From positions 248,001-312,000 of the forward strand of contig NZ_FOUJ01000004.1 of NCBI RefSeq assembly GCF_900114835.1: a stretch of DNA of 64,000 bases, read 5' to 3'. A program made the translations under genes and the position numbers. The notes below the pieces were generated by a model. That model was not told where the DNA came from, ran no database searches, and was given only the letters and a program-made list of their open reading frames with translations. This DNA comes from Methanolobus profundi (GTDB lineage Archaea > Halobacteriota > Methanosarcinia > Methanosarcinales > Methanosarcinaceae). Of the stretch, positions 8,344 to 18,301 are shown in pieces. Position 1 is the first letter of the stretch. Each line of letters begins with the position of its first letter.

Positions 8344-9363
8344 TCAATATCTGTGGCTCTTTGCCATTTCTATCATTGCCTGGAGATTCACAGTAGGTGT
8401 TTTGCTCACAGTACCACATCCGGGTCCAAGCAAACCTATTCCTGCATCGAGGACCTGCTGTGACTGCTCTTTGATGGTCTCAGGGGTCTGGTTCCAGAGC
8501 ATGTTCACAGGGTCGAGGTTCCCTACAATGACAGCTTTTTCGACATTAGCTACAGCTGCTGCTGCATCAACATTCTGGTCTACACTAATGGCATCAACAC
8601 CACATGATTCCATAAGTGCAAGACCCTGGGTTGTATCACCACAGATGTGCAATACTACAGGTACATTGACCTCGTGCATTGCATCTATTATCTTTTTGTG
8701 GAAAGGAACCACGAACTTCTCGTAGAACTCAGCACCTATCAGCTGGTAACTTGCTGTAGGATCGATAATGACCATGGTATCGGCACCGTTCTCAACCATC
8801 TTTTGTGCGTAACCAACACAGAAATCAGTTGTGAATTCCATAAGAGCAAGGCCGAATGCCTCGTCTGTGAAGATAGCCATGAACCATTCATCACCATTGA
8901 TGTGCTGTGCAAGTGAGAAAGGACCGATCATACTGCCCATAATAGGAAGTTCATCACCATACTTATCTGCCAGTATCTTGATAGCATCGCAGACAACACC
9001 GATCCTGCTCTGGCTAAGATCATAGCCTTTGAGCTTCTCGATGTCCTCTACTGTTTTTACAACATGGCCGACAACGGATGGTTGCTGCTCCATTGTACCA
9101 TCTTTTATCTCACAGCCGAAGAACTCAGCTTCTGCAGTTATATCGAAAGGCACACGGACAGCCTCGAATCCAACTACGGTATGACCTGCTTCGGCAAGTG
9201 TTGCCATCTTTTCTGCATCATTGTTAGCCTCTGGCCAGAAAGCGCCACAAGCTTCCATCTGTTCCACAGTGCCTGTCTGGGTAACACAAACAGCAGGCAT
9301 CCTGTCAACAGACTGGCCTGTAAGTGCACGGGATAATCTTTCTTTTGGGGTATATTCTGTCAT
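8344..9363 (-). CDS. mtbA: Methylamine-specific methylcobamide:CoM methyltransferase
   Basis: A 339-residue zinc methyltransferase of the uroporphyrinogen decarboxylase-like fold that moves the methyl group from methylated MtmC, MtbC or MttC to coenzyme M. The zinc ligands His239, Cys241 (LHICG) and Cys316 (GPGCG) are present and the sequence follows MtbA closely from its first residues ([10 protein letters not shown]). The ATG at 9363 sits nine bases after AGGAG; a frame open to 9450 only adds an unrelated extension. It lies 170 bases downstream of mtmB on the same strand, after a string of hairpins, so it may be transcribed both with mtmCB and separately. Confidence 0.97.
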   Translation of the reverse strand: MTEYTPKERLSRALTGQSVDRMPAVCVTQTGTVEQMEACGAFWPEANNDAEKMATLAEAGHTVVGFEAVRVPFDITAEAEFFGCEIKDGTMEQQPSVVGHVVKTVEDIEKLKGYDLSQSRIGVVCDAIKILADKYGDELPIMGSMIGPFSLAQHINGDEWFMAIFTDEAFGLALMEFTTDFCVGYAQKMVENGADTMVIIDPTASYQLIGAEFYEKFVVPFHKKIIDAMHEVNVPVVLHICGDTTQGLALMESCGVDAISVDQNVDAAAAVANVEKAVIVGNLDPVNMLWNQTPETIKEQSQQVLDAGIGLLGPGCGTVSKTPTVNLQAMIEMAKSHRY

Positions 9364-9385
9364 GATCTTAGGCTCCTGAAGAAGA

Positions 9386-9518
9386 GATGACTGGAGATTG
9401 GAAACCAGCCATCCAGATTTTGGAGGTAATTTTCTGTCTTGTCGAGACAAATGTATAGAAGGTGAGCCAGCGATGATGGGTCGCTGGCTGCTAGGGAAGT
9501 GATAAACTATGTTATCAC
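9386..9518 (-). other. Intercistronic hairpin array between mtmB and mtbA
   Basis: The spacer holds four inverted repeats. In transcript order they are GTGATAA/TTATCAC (9499-9518, 7 bp, 6-base loop), AGCCAGCGA/TCGCTGGCT (9465-9489, 9 bp perfect, 7-base loop), TTGTCGAGACAA (9439-9450), and a two-part stem CTGG/CCAG plus GATG/CATC (9386-9413). None is followed by a long T run. Possible roles are partial termination, mRNA processing or 3'-end protection giving different MtmB and MtbA levels. Confidence 0.55.
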
Positions 9519-9533
9519 AGGGATTCTTTTATC

Positions 9534-10910
9534 TTAGAATGTAAGTCCGAACTCTTCGAGCTTCTTGCGTGCGCCGTCGTAAACCTTCATGTACTCATCA
9601 GTTGGTGTTACAGTAGCTACATCGTAACATTCCTGGAAGGTCTTACCCTGTGGTGCATTTGCATAGTTGCCCTCGTAAGAGCTTACAAGAAGATCAAGGA
9701 CCTTGTTCACATCTTCGATGTTCATTCCTGCTGTTGCTCTTGCAACTTCTCCCATCATCCTTGCTTCCATACCGGTTGTCTTGTCCTGTACAACACCCTT
9801 TGCAGATGCTACACCGGAGAGGATCTCACGGCCGGATGCTGTGTCAGTGATAGACTGAGCGGATGCTTCGAGCAGACACATCTCGGTACATGGACCTGCA
9901 CATGGATAGTACTGGTTACCGGAAAGCATGTCTGTGAACTCTGAGATAGTTGCACATGCCCATCCAGCGATCTGGAGGGTCTCACGGGTGTTGGTGGATC
10001 CCCAGCGGATGTGGACCGGACCATCAAGGTGCCAGCTTGCATTGCTCATTACAAATGCATTGATGTGAGTTGCGATATCTACAATTGTGGTCTCTTCTAC
10101 GCCACCGGCGTAACCACCAAAGATAGGCATCTGTTCATCCATGATAATGTCACTGTTACCCTGATAGTGTGCCATCACACTGATAGCGTCAAGGTCGATC
10201 TTAAGCTCATTGAGCTGTGATACTTCGTGACTGTCACTGCAAACCATACCACCGGCACAGTCTGAAGCGATATTTCCCTGAGCGGACAGGGAAGTCTCTG
10301 GTCCCTATATGCCCATGCCTGGCCTTCCGGCCATTGCTGCTGCTGTCTTGATGAGCCTGGTCTCGGTCTTTGCTGCAAGGACCTCATATGGGCTCTTTGG
10401 AATTGGTGGTTTGCCACGGACTGTCATCATGACACCGTTAACAATTGTGTCAACTTCCTTTTCAAGAGCGTAGCTCATGTGAACTGGCATGAATACATCT
10501 TCGGAAATTGGGGAACCTGTTGGACCACCCTGTACTATTGGCTTTCTCTTGTCACCAACACTTCTCTTCTGGACCCTGACAGCTTCTCTGCCGGTTCCCA
10601 GTGTAAATTCCTTCTGGACGTTGTTGATAGCGTCCCAGATCTCGTCCTCTGTGTACTTTACTACACGGCTTGTATCTGTACAGAAGATACCACAGTCAAG
10701 GAGCATCTCGAAACCTGCCTTGAACAGGCTTTCCATCATGTCCTTGTCGGTTGGGACGAACTCGCCCTTGAAATCAAGATTATATTTCTGCTTGAGTTCC
10801 ATTGCCTTCATTGGGATCTTCATAAGGTCCCAGTCATCCTGGGTTGTCTTCTCTCCCTTCTTTGCTCTCTCATAGAATTCAAAACAATCAAGTGATCTTG
10901 CAAATGTCAT
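9534..10910 (-). CDS. mtmB: Monomethylamine:corrinoid methyltransferase (pyrrolysine protein)
   Basis: Two adjacent same-frame segments, separated only by TAG at 10307-10305, make one 458-residue MtmB, the family's normal length. The amber codon is residue 202 in the context GRPGMG-O-GPETSLSAQG, the known pyrrolysine site. The enzyme demethylates monomethylamine and methylates Co(I) MtmC; pyrrolysine binds the amine in the TIM-barrel active site. It follows mtmC by 22 bases in the usual mtmC-mtmB order. Canonical amber decoding relies on pylT at 6661 and pylS at 19507. Calling it a pseudogene because of the in-frame TAG would be wrong. Confidence 0.98.
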
Positions 10911-10932
10911 TGTTATTCACCTCAATTATTAC

Positions 10933-11589
10933 TTACTGCATAAGGTTGAGTGCTACACGAGCTGCATCTGCTGCATTCTCTGCTGTTGCGTCTGCTCCGA
11001 TCTCTGCGATCCATGCATCTGATACTGGTGCTCCACCGAACATGATCTTAACAGAGTCTCTAAGACCTTCTTCTGCAAGCATGGCTACTGTGTCCTTCTG
11101 TCCGAGCATTGATGTTGTCATGAGTGCTGAACCAACGAGCAGAAGCTTCTTACCCTTGTTCTTCTCAACTTCTTCCATGACCTTCTCATTCTGGACATCT
11201 ACGCCCATGTCTACGATCTTGAAACCGTTTGCTTCAAGCATTGTTGTAACGAGACGGTGACCGATATCGTGAATGTCGCCTTCCTGTACGTAGGTGATAG
11301 CAGTGCCTACACCTTCATCTTCTGCTCCCTTTTCCTCTTCAAGTACAGGTAAGAGAAGTTCCATTGCTGCGTTCATTGCTTTTGCAGACATCATGATCTG
11401 TGGGAGGTAGATCTCTGCTGCTTCGAACTTGTCTCCTACAATTTTCATGCCTGGTGAAAGTCCATCATTGATTATCTCAACTGCAGTAAGTCCTGCATCA
11501 AGGGCTGTCTGAGTAGCTTCGGCACAACCGTTGATGTTCTGTGTAACGATAGTGTCTCTGAGTGTGTCTAACATTTCCTGATTTGACAT
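10933..11589 (-). CDS. mtmC: Monomethylamine corrinoid protein
   Basis: A 218-residue B12-binding protein: helical cap (about 1-90), then a Rossmann corrinoid domain with the DxHxxG cobalt-ligand motif (GDIHDIG, Asp105/His107) and the GSALMTTSM and MFGGAPVS loops. It carries the methyl group from monomethylamine (via MtmB) to MtbA and is reactivated by RamA. A GGAGG Shine-Dalgarno lies six bases before the ATG. It is first gene of mtmC-mtmB(-mtbA); the promoter shares a TGAGTTTATGATATAT element with mtbC and lies downstream of the 19-bp palindrome at 11776. Confidence 0.97.
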   Translation of the reverse strand: MSNQEMLDTLRDTIVTQNINGCAEATQTALDAGLTAVEIINDGLSPGMKIVGDKFEAAEIYLPQIMMSAKAMNAAMELLLPVLEEEKGAEDEGVGTAITYVQEGDIHDIGHRLVTTMLEANGFKIVDMGVDVQNEKVMEEVEKNKGKKLLLVGSALMTTSMLGQKDTVAMLAEEGLRDSVKIMFGGAPVSDAWIAEIGADATAENAADAARVALNLMQ

Positions 11590-11680
11590 ATTTAGCCTCC
11601 GTAATGGTTCCTAGCAATTGTCCGTTTTTCGCACATTGTTTGAACCGGCTGATAGAATCCATAAAGGTCAGACTGCATAT

Positions 11681-11692
11681 ATCATAAACTCA
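11681..11692 (-). promoter_or_regulatory. mtmC promoter element
   Basis: Read on the minus strand this is TGAGTTTATGAT, continuing to ATATGC, a TATA-like box about 90 bases upstream of mtmC. The same TGAGTTTATGATATAT string occurs at the mtbC promoter (19044-19055 region). A start about 25 bases downstream would give a leader of roughly 60 bases. Confidence 0.55.
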
Positions 11693-11775
11693 ATGCAATA
11701 TGTCCATTGATCTTGAATTAATCATTAGGGAGCAAATTATTAGAGCACTTTACAGAATTATACTAACATTACAAG

Positions 11776-11794
11776 ATTACAACAGCATTGTAAT
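11776..11794. promoter_or_regulatory. 19-bp palindromic operator, site 2
   Basis: ATTACAAC-AGC-ATTGTAAT, with 7-bp perfect outer arms, lies in the 289-base divergent spacer between mtmC (minus) and the sensor-kinase operon (plus). On the minus strand it reads ATTACAATGCTGTTGTAAT followed by CTT, matching site 3 on the plus strand (19119) at 18 of 19 positions. It ends 83 bases from the mtmC promoter element. A further CATTAC/GTAATG pair surrounds it. Confidence 0.65.
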
Positions 11795-11878
11795 GTTAAC
11801 AGACGTGCATTTTAAACTAATAAAATACCATAAGGGTAACATCGTCTCTTTATTACAATAAAAACAATATCAAGAGCA

Positions 11879-13936
11879 ATGATAAGGTATAAAATGAAAC
11901 TCGAAAACATGTCATTGAAGGCAAAATTGATCCTCTATATAGTTATAGGAACACTAGCTGTCCTTTTGATCAGTACTGCAATGACGATCTCAACTGTCAC
12001 AACTCAGGAAGAAAATCTTGCATATAAACAGGCAACTGAGATGGCCAAGAACTACGCCAGTGAATTCAACGGTGATATGGAAAAGAACATGGCCATTGCA
12101 GAGACAATTGCCGTTAGTATGTCCAGCTATGATTCCCTTAGCAGAGAGGAAACAAGCAATATGCTTTACGATCTGTTAGTTGAGCATCCGGATCTCCTTG
12201 GTACATACGTTGCCTATGAGCCAAACGCTTTTGATGGCGAGGATGAACTTTATGTAAATTCATCAGGTCATGATGCCACAGGCAGGTTCGTTCCTTACTG
12301 GAACAAAATTGGTGGAGATATACAACTTAATCCTCTGGTGAATTATGATAAACTTGATTATTACCAGTTGCCAAAAGAGACCAAAAGAACCGCAATAACT
12401 CAACCCTACTACTATGAGGGTGTCTTTATGGTGAGTTTCGTCTCCCCCATCATGAAAGATAACGAGTTCCAGGGAATCTCAGGTGTGGATGTCTCACTGA
12501 ACTATCTAAATGATGAGATAAGCACGGTCAAAGCATTTGACACAGGCTACGCATTCATGGTAGATGACAGAGGTGTTCTTGTTGCCTATCCTTACAACAA
12601 GGAACTGATAGGGGAAAAAACCCTTTATGATTTTGGTATCGAAGAGCTCTCAACAGTAAGTGAGGATATACTCAGTGGAAATAGTGGACACGTAGAGACC
12701 ATCGACCCTACAACCGGAGAAGATGTTGTGATGTTCTATGAACCGGTCACTACAGGCAACTTTTCCTTTATACTTGTGATACCAAAAGATGAGATATTTG
12801 CAGGTGTGCAGAACCTCAGCAATAAACTTTTGTTGATATCTCTTGCAGCTGTACTTTTCATGGGCGGATTTTCATACCTGATCGCATTGTCTTTCAACAA
12901 GACAATTACAGATATAGTCCATGATTTCAAGACGATCTCAAAGGATGCTGTCAAGGGAAACCTCAGTACACGAGCTGAAACCAATGTTGAAAAGGATTTC
13001 AAAGAAATACCCATTGGACTTAACGAGATCCTTGAGGCCGTGGTCACACCGGTACGTGATACTATCCGCCTTACAAAATCACTTTCCAGAGGTAAACTCT
13101 CAGATCGCTCCAAGCTTGAAGCAAAGGGAGAGTTCAAACAATTGGCAAATACACTGGATACTCTCGCAGAATCACTTGATACCATGATAGAAGATTCGAA
13201 CAGGGTGCTGACTGCCTTCCAGCACAATGATTTCTCACAGAAGATCGAGGTTCACGGTGAAGGAGACTTCGGCAAACTTACAGAAGGTATCGAGAAAACG
13301 AGGATCACCCTTGCACAGATAATGGATGAGCGCAAGAAGCTGGAAGAAGTAAGGAAGAAAGAGATCCATCACCGTATCAAGAACAATCTGCAGGTCATTT
13401 CAAGTTTACTGGATCTTGAATCTGAGAAATTCGACGATGATGCCGTGATCGAAGCTTTCAGGGAAAGCCAGAACCGTGTGGTTTCCATGGCACTTGTACA
13501 TGAAGAACTTTACAAGTCCCAGGATATGGAAAGTATCGACTTCTCAGATTACCTGATGAAACTCGTAAACGAATTATCCTATTCCTATATGATGGAAAAA
13601 GAAAATATCAAGGTCAAACTGGATCTTGATATTGTCTTCATTGATATGGAAACTGCGATCCCGCTGGGAATGATAGTGAATGAGATCATTTCAAACTCAT
13701 TGAAACACGCATTTGCTCCCGAGGAAGAAGGGGAGATATTTGTATATCTTGATCTGACCAATGGAAAACTTACTTTGACGGTCGGTGACAACGGGCGTGG
13801 TTTCCCTGAGGGAATGGACTTCACTCAGACAGAATCCCTGGGACTCCAACTCGTAACAACATTGACTGCTCAGATCAACGGGACCATTGAACTTGACAGA
13901 AATAAAGGTACAAAATTCAAGATCAGATTAAAATAA
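11879..13936 (+). CDS. Membrane sensor histidine kinase (Cache, HisKA_2/HATPase)
   Basis: A 685-residue sensor. A transmembrane helix near residues 15-37, an extracytoplasmic Cache-like ligand domain (to about 320), a second helix (about 322-345), HAMP-like linkers (345-480), a HisKA_2-type dimerisation helix with the phospho-acceptor in EIHHRIKNNLQVISSLLDLE (His near 497), and an HATPase domain with NEIISNSLKHAF and GDNGRGFPEG. It is first gene of an operon with a lone receiver (21 bases on) and an Msr-type regulator, divergent from mtmC. The context suggests sensing of methylamines or their transport; the ligand is unknown. An ATG at 11894 is an alternative start. Confidence 0.88.
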   Translation: MIRYKMKLENMSLKAKLILYIVIGTLAVLLISTAMTISTVTTQEENLAYKQATEMAKNYASEFNGDMEKNMAIAETIAVSMSSYDSLSREETSNMLYDLLVEHPDLLGTYVAYEPNAFDGEDELYVNSSGHDATGRFVPYWNKIGGDIQLNPLVNYDKLDYYQLPKETKRTAITQPYYYEGVFMVSFVSPIMKDNEFQGISGVDVSLNYLNDEISTVKAFDTGYAFMVDDRGVLVAYPYNKELIGEKTLYDFGIEELSTVSEDILSGNSGHVETIDPTTGEDVVMFYEPVTTGNFSFILVIPKDEIFAGVQNLSNKLLLISLAAVLFMGGFSYLIALSFNKTITDIVHDFKTISKDAVKGNLSTRAETNVEKDFKEIPIGLNEILEAVVTPVRDTIRLTKSLSRGKLSDRSKLEAKGEFKQLANTLDTLAESLDTMIEDSNRVLTAFQHNDFSQKIEVHGEGDFGKLTEGIEKTRITLAQIMDERKKLEEVRKKEIHHRIKNNLQVISSLLDLESEKFDDDAVIEAFRESQNRVVSMALVHEELYKSQDMESIDFSDYLMKLVNELSYSYMMEKENIKVKLDLDIVFIDMETAIPLGMIVNEIISNSLKHAFAPEEEGEIFVYLDLTNGKLTLTVGDNGRGFPEGMDFTQTESLGLQLVTTLTAQINGTIELDRNKGTKFKIRLK

Positions 13937-13957
13937 TATTATAACAGGTGATCAACC

Positions 13958-14365
13958 GTGGAAGATTCAAAAGATATAAAGATACTTGTCGTTGAAGACG
14001 AAAGTATTATTGCTTTAAATATAAAAAAGAAGCTAAAGAGTTTCGGATATACTGTCCCGGCAATGGCTACTACAGGAGAAGATGCCATCAAAATGGCAGA
14101 GATCACGTTCCCGGACCTTATTCTTATGGATGTGAGGTTAAAAGGTGAAATGGATGGTATACAGACAGCTGCAGAGATACGCAAGAAATTCGATATCCCC
14201 ATTATTTTCCTGACCGCATACTCAGATGATAAAGTACTCGAAAGAGCAAAAAAGACGGAACCTTACGGATATATAGTCAAACCTTTTAAGGCAAATGACC
14301 TCAAAAGCAATATTGAGGTTGCTCTTTACAGATTTGGTATGGACAAGCCAAATAGTGCTGAATGA
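13958..14365 (+). CDS. Single-domain response regulator (receiver)
   Basis: A 135-residue stand-alone receiver with acidic pocket Glu13-Asp14, phospho-acceptor Asp58 in LILMDVRLKG, a conserved Thr in IIFLTAY and Lys in VKPF. The GTG start follows a strong AGGTGATC Shine-Dalgarno. It has no output domain, so it must act through another protein; the next gene, a winged-helix regulator, begins at or just past its stop. It is presumably the phosphorylation target of the kinase upstream. Confidence 0.9.
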   Translation: MEDSKDIKILVVEDESIIALNIKKKLKSFGYTVPAMATTGEDAIKMAEITFPDLILMDVRLKGEMDGIQTAAEIRKKFDIPIIFLTAYSDDKVLERAKKTEPYGYIVKPFKANDLKSNIEVALYRFGMDKPNSAE

Positions 14366-14430
14366 ACCGCCATGAGATTCAATTACAAAACGGAAATTTT
14401 CAATTTAAGAAAATACAGGGATTGGTTCAG

Positions 14431-15210
14431 ATGAACAACTCATTGACTGATGTAATCTTTAATTCTGACAAAAGGAAGAATGTCCTTTTACTCCTTATCG
14501 AAGGGCAAAAGAGCCGTGAAGAAATAAAAACAAGCCTGAATGTAACTTCAACTGCTCTTATTCCCCAGATCAAGATACTTAAGGAGAATGGACTCGTCAT
14601 ACAGAACGGAGACTACTACACCCTGACAAATATGGGAGAGGTACTTGTTGAGAACATGCTTCCATTGTTGAATGTAGTGGAAGTTTTCGAGGAGAACAGA
14701 ACTTATTGGAAGAACCGCAACCTTAACGGAATACCTAAATCACTCCTGAAGAGGTTTGGAGAACTCGGAAATTGTCTTATCATAGAACCTGATCTTAACT
14801 ACCTGTTCGAATTCCCAAGGGAATTTACTGAGAATATAGCAAAATCTGAATACATTATGGTTTACAACGCTTATTTCCACCCGGAGTATCCTGCTATGTA
14901 TTCAAGACTGGCTGAGAAGGGTATTGATATCTCACTAATTCTCACAGATGCTGTCTATGAAAGAATGAAACAGGATTTTACAGAGGATATAGAGAAGTTC
15001 AACAGTTTTGAAACTACTGAATTAAGAAGATCTGACGAGATGACAGGACTTGCTACTCTGGTGAGCAGTGATCGTTTTCTTTTCCTGTGTTTCTTTAATG
15101 AACAGGGTCAATATGATCATACAATACTCATGAGCTTTGACAGCAACGCTTTACAATGGAGTGAAGAGTTGTTCGAGTACTATAAAGAGAGATCAGAGAT
15201 CATCGACTGA
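14431..15210 (+). CDS. Msr-type winged-helix methyltransferase regulator (ArsR-like HTH + FilR1/DUF1724)
   Basis: A 259-residue protein with an N-terminal winged helix (VIFNSDKRKNVLLLL to about residue 70) and the C-terminal FilR1-type domain found in the Msr regulators that control methyltransferase genes in Methanosarcina. ATG at 14431 matches the usual family N-terminus; an ATG at 14362 overlapping the receiver stop (ATGA) would add 23 residues and allow translational coupling. Coming after a kinase and a receiver and beside mtmC, it is the best candidate to bind the ATTACAAY-N3-RTTGTAAT palindromes. That link is inference. Family membership rests on remembered sequence pattern. Confidence 0.82.
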   Translation: MNNSLTDVIFNSDKRKNVLLLLIEGQKSREEIKTSLNVTSTALIPQIKILKENGLVIQNGDYYTLTNMGEVLVENMLPLLNVVEVFEENRTYWKNRNLNGIPKSLLKRFGELGNCLIIEPDLNYLFEFPREFTENIAKSEYIMVYNAYFHPEYPAMYSRLAEKGIDISLILTDAVYERMKQDFTEDIEKFNSFETTELRRSDEMTGLATLVSSDRFLFLCFFNEQGQYDHTILMSFDSNALQWSEELFEYYKERSEIID

Positions 15211-15262
15211 TCAATAGATATTTCTTTTTATTTGTCTGGTTAAGGACTTCCGGTCTTAAACC

Positions 15263-15293
15263 AAAAAAAAGGATTCTGGTACAAAAGTACCAG
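15263..15293 (-). terminator. Terminator of the mtbCB-permease transcript
   Basis: A perfect 7-bp stem, CTGGTAC-AAAA-GTACCAG (15276-15293), is followed on the minus strand by eight T (15263-15270 complement), just downstream of the permease stop. Confidence 0.75.
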
Positions 15294-15320
15294 GCTTGTG
15301 TTACTCATTTAATTTTTATC

Positions 15321-16871
15321 TTATTCTTCGACTGGAACAGCTTCAGGTTCACCAAATAGACCATGTTCTCTGTGTGCTGCACTAGCAGCAGCCATTTTAT
15401 TCCTGTTCTCACGCTGTGAGTAGAACCACAGAGGAATAAAGAGACAGAGCATGAAGAAACCAACACCTGTTGTTGCCCATCCAAGTTCAAGACTGTTAAG
15501 GTAGATGATACCTACCAGGAAGAATGGTGTGTTAAGGATAGTAGTTGCAAGAGCGACCTTTTTCCATCCTCTTGGAGCCTTGAATGGTCTTTCCAGCTTT
15601 GAGAGCTCAGGGTCGTTCCTGACCTTCACATAGGTGTAAAGACTTATACCGTTGGCGCAGATGTAACCGATCGCAGAAGCAGCCAGGATAGCTGTTGGTG
15701 TTCCAAGAAGAATAAGGAACATGTTGAATCCTGCATCAGCAAGCATTGCGTTCATTGGATGTCCATGCTTGTTCAACTTACTCAGAACTGAAGGCAGGTT
15801 ACCTTCGACTGACATTGAATAGATGGAACGTGCAGATGAAAGGAAAGCTGTCTGAATGATCAGAAGCATTGCACCTATCAACATTATAATTGAAATGGAT
15901 GCACCAACAGGACCAAGTGCCATGTTTGCCAGTGGAAGCATTGGTGAGATAGGTTCTGCAAGAACTCCGTCAACTCCAAGAGCACCAATTACAGATGTCT
16001 GTACAAGTACGTAGAGAATAAGACAGATAGCTCCACAAACAAGCAGTGCCTTTGGTATATCTGAATTTGGCTTCTTGTATTCAGGACCATAGATAGCAGC
16101 AGTTTCCCATGCAGCAGCACTCCATTCAGCCATTGCCAGAAGTCCGAGAAGGATCAGAATGTGCTCCCAGTCCCAGCTCCAGTCTGTAGGGAACCATGAA
16201 TTTGTGATGTTCTCCATGTGGAAATCACCAGTGAAGAATGGTGCAATGGTGATGACCAGAAGAGGTACCAGGGAAATAGCAGCTAAGATCATTCCAGCGG
16301 CTGCTCCGTTCTTAAGTCCCTTTGCATTGATGATCGCAAGGGAACCGAAGATGAAACCTCCTACTACCAATGCCATAAGTGTTGAGTTGATACCTGCTAG
16401 GGACGGGACCATTCCCTGAACGTAGCTGGATATCAGTATTGCGTAGATCGCAAGTACAGGACTCCATCCGAACCAGTAGCTCCAGGCACTGAAACCACCT
16501 ATGAACTTACCGAATTTGAACTTTCCCTGGTTGTTCTTGTCCTTGTCTGAACCAAAGACCGTTTGCGTATATCCAGGAAGACCTGATGCCTTTGGGAAAA
16601 CCGTTGCCAGTTCTCCGAATGCAAAGTTCTGTAAAAAACCAAGGAGCACAGTGGCTCCCCATATTACTATCGCGAAGGACCAGACATAACTTGTAAGATA
16701 TCCTATTGAAGGCAGGATAAGCAGAGGAACACCCAGTGCTATTGCAAGACCCTGTTTCCAGTCAATGGACCTTTCAAGTTCCTGCGGGTCGCATATATTC
16801 TTAGCACACTGTGCACCATGTTCCCAGTCAATGCCTGGTGCTTCATTTGACTTATTACTCAAAGTGATCAC
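15321..16871 (-). CDS. APC-superfamily permease, probable methylamine (dimethylamine) transporter
   Basis: A 516-residue integral membrane protein with about 12 hydrophobic helices and the amino acid-polyamine-organocation pattern (helix 1 region GVPLLILPSIGYLTSY, followed by FAFGELATVFPKASGLPGYT). It begins 16 bases after the mtbB stop in the mtbC-mtbB-permease order, so by position it is the counterpart of the MttP/MtmP-type methylamine permeases encoded with methyltransferases. Dimethylamine is the likely substrate from context. A strong terminator follows. Confidence 0.87.
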   Translation of the reverse strand: MITLSNKSNEAPGIDWEHGAQCAKNICDPQELERSIDWKQGLAIALGVPLLILPSIGYLTSYVWSFAIVIWGATVLLGFLQNFAFGELATVFPKASGLPGYTQTVFGSDKDKNNQGKFKFGKFIGGFSAWSYWFGWSPVLAIYAILISSYVQGMVPSLAGINSTLMALVVGGFIFGSLAIINAKGLKNGAAAGMILAAISLVPLLVITIAPFFTGDFHMENITNSWFPTDWSWDWEHILILLGLLAMAEWSAAAWETAAIYGPEYKKPNSDIPKALLVCGAICLILYVLVQTSVIGALGVDGVLAEPISPMLPLANMALGPVGASISIIMLIGAMLLIIQTAFLSSARSIYSMSVEGNLPSVLSKLNKHGHPMNAMLADAGFNMFLILLGTPTAILAASAIGYICANGISLYTYVKVRNDPELSKLERPFKAPRGWKKVALATTILNTPFFLVGIIYLNSLELGWATTGVGFFMLCLFIPLWFYSQRENRNKMAAASAAHREHGLFGEPEAVPVEE

Positions 16872-16887
16872 CTCATTATGTATTTAT

Positions 16888-18288
16888 TTAAGCGATCTGC
16901 TTTCTGAATTTGTCACAGCAGTTGATGTTAAGGTCGAGAAGCTTCTCGATGTTCATCTTTGCTGCAATTCCTTTTGGAGCACCTGCAACTGAAGTGATAA
17001 CACCGATACCAAGATCTTCTCTCAGTTCCCTCATTACATATTCGTCACTGAGGTCATCTGTGGTTACGTCGAGTTTCTTTGCAACGTAATCCTTTGCTTC
17101 TCCAACTCTCATGCTCTTTGAAAGCTGCATCCTTGCAACAAGGTCACCAGCAGCTCTGATCCCGCTCATTCCGGAGGTCATTATGTGGGAGATCGGCATA
17201 CCCATCGGGTCGCCGACCCCTACCTATATACCATCCACGCCAGCAATTTCGACCATCGCCTTGCTAGCTCTTGATACTGCATCTATTGTTGGGGTCTCGA
17301 GCATTGGGATACCGCCGACACCCATTCCCATGTTCACATGACATGGTATTGGTGAATCCTTAACAGCCTGCTTGATGAATGTAACAGCTCTTCCAAGGTT
17401 CCATGCTGCACTCTTGCTGGTGTTAGTGTTTACTACAGGACCGAAAACGTTTGCTCCTGCCTTTGCAACAAGTGCTGCCTGCTCATGTGGCCAGAGACCT
17501 GCGAGAGTAACTCCATCATATTCAAGCTCACCGTGCATTCCAAGCATAAGCTCTCCTGCCATACCTGCTTCAATATAGATATCAGGGAACTGCTTTCTGA
17601 GTGCTTCGATAGCATGGAGTGATGCGAACATGTCACCGTCACCTGCAGCACCAACTGTATCGAAGTTGACACCGTCAGAACCGGATGCCATCATTTTCTG
17701 CATGATCCAGATAATATCCCTTGTGAGGTGTTCTGCAGAGTGTTCCATGGACTGCCTTGCCTCGTCGATCTTGAATGCTTTCATGAGGTCGCCAGGGTTC
17801 TCGAAAGGACCGTCTGGTGTGTAGTAAAGACCCATGTTAGGCATTGCGCCGTAAAGAAGAGGAACGACCATGTTCTGCTGGCAGACTTCCATTGTCTGCA
17901 TTTCCTGTGCGATAACAGGTTTTGCTGGCTTGAAACTGTAGTCGATGTGACCGAGTTCCATTGTGTCAGCACCAAATGCACGCTCGTGCATCATTGCACC
18001 GACAAGTCTGCTGGATGGAATTCCTACACCACTGTTACCCTGATCACCATCAATTCTGATAGTACCGATATCGTGAGTAACAGGAACTTCCATACCCTGT
18101 TCGACACCTACCATCCTTGAAGGCATGGTAAGAATGTCCACAAGCTTGTCGATCTCATCTTCACTAAGGTCTGGAATGCTTCCAAGGTCTGCTGCATCTG
18201 CCATACCTTCTTTGAGGTCAGCGATGATCTGCTCCTTTGTCATGAAGATGCGCTTTCCATCTCCCATTCTCAATTTATATTCTGTCAT
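16888..18288 (-). CDS. mtbB: Dimethylamine:corrinoid methyltransferase (pyrrolysine protein)
   Basis: One 466-residue MtbB is encoded across a TAG at 17226-17224, residue 355, in the context [19 protein letters not shown], the family's pyrrolysine site. The sequence matches MtbB rather than MttB or MtmB throughout (start [38 protein letters not shown]). It demethylates dimethylamine to monomethylamine and methylates MtbC. It lies 13 bases after mtbC and 16 before the permease gene. The downstream open segment starting at 17205 is the C-terminal part of this protein, not a separate gene. Confidence 0.97.
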
Positions 18289-18301
18289 GATGATGCCTCA
18301 C

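Noticed and set aside
9364-9450. 29-codon N-terminal extension of mtbA
   Set aside because: ATG at 9363 has a Shine-Dalgarno and the sequence from there matches the family; the extension lies in the hairpin-rich spacer.
10175-10417. Small frame crossing the mtmB amber region
   Set aside because: The mtmB frame resumes with the conserved GPETSLSAQG after UAG; this frame shows no family features.
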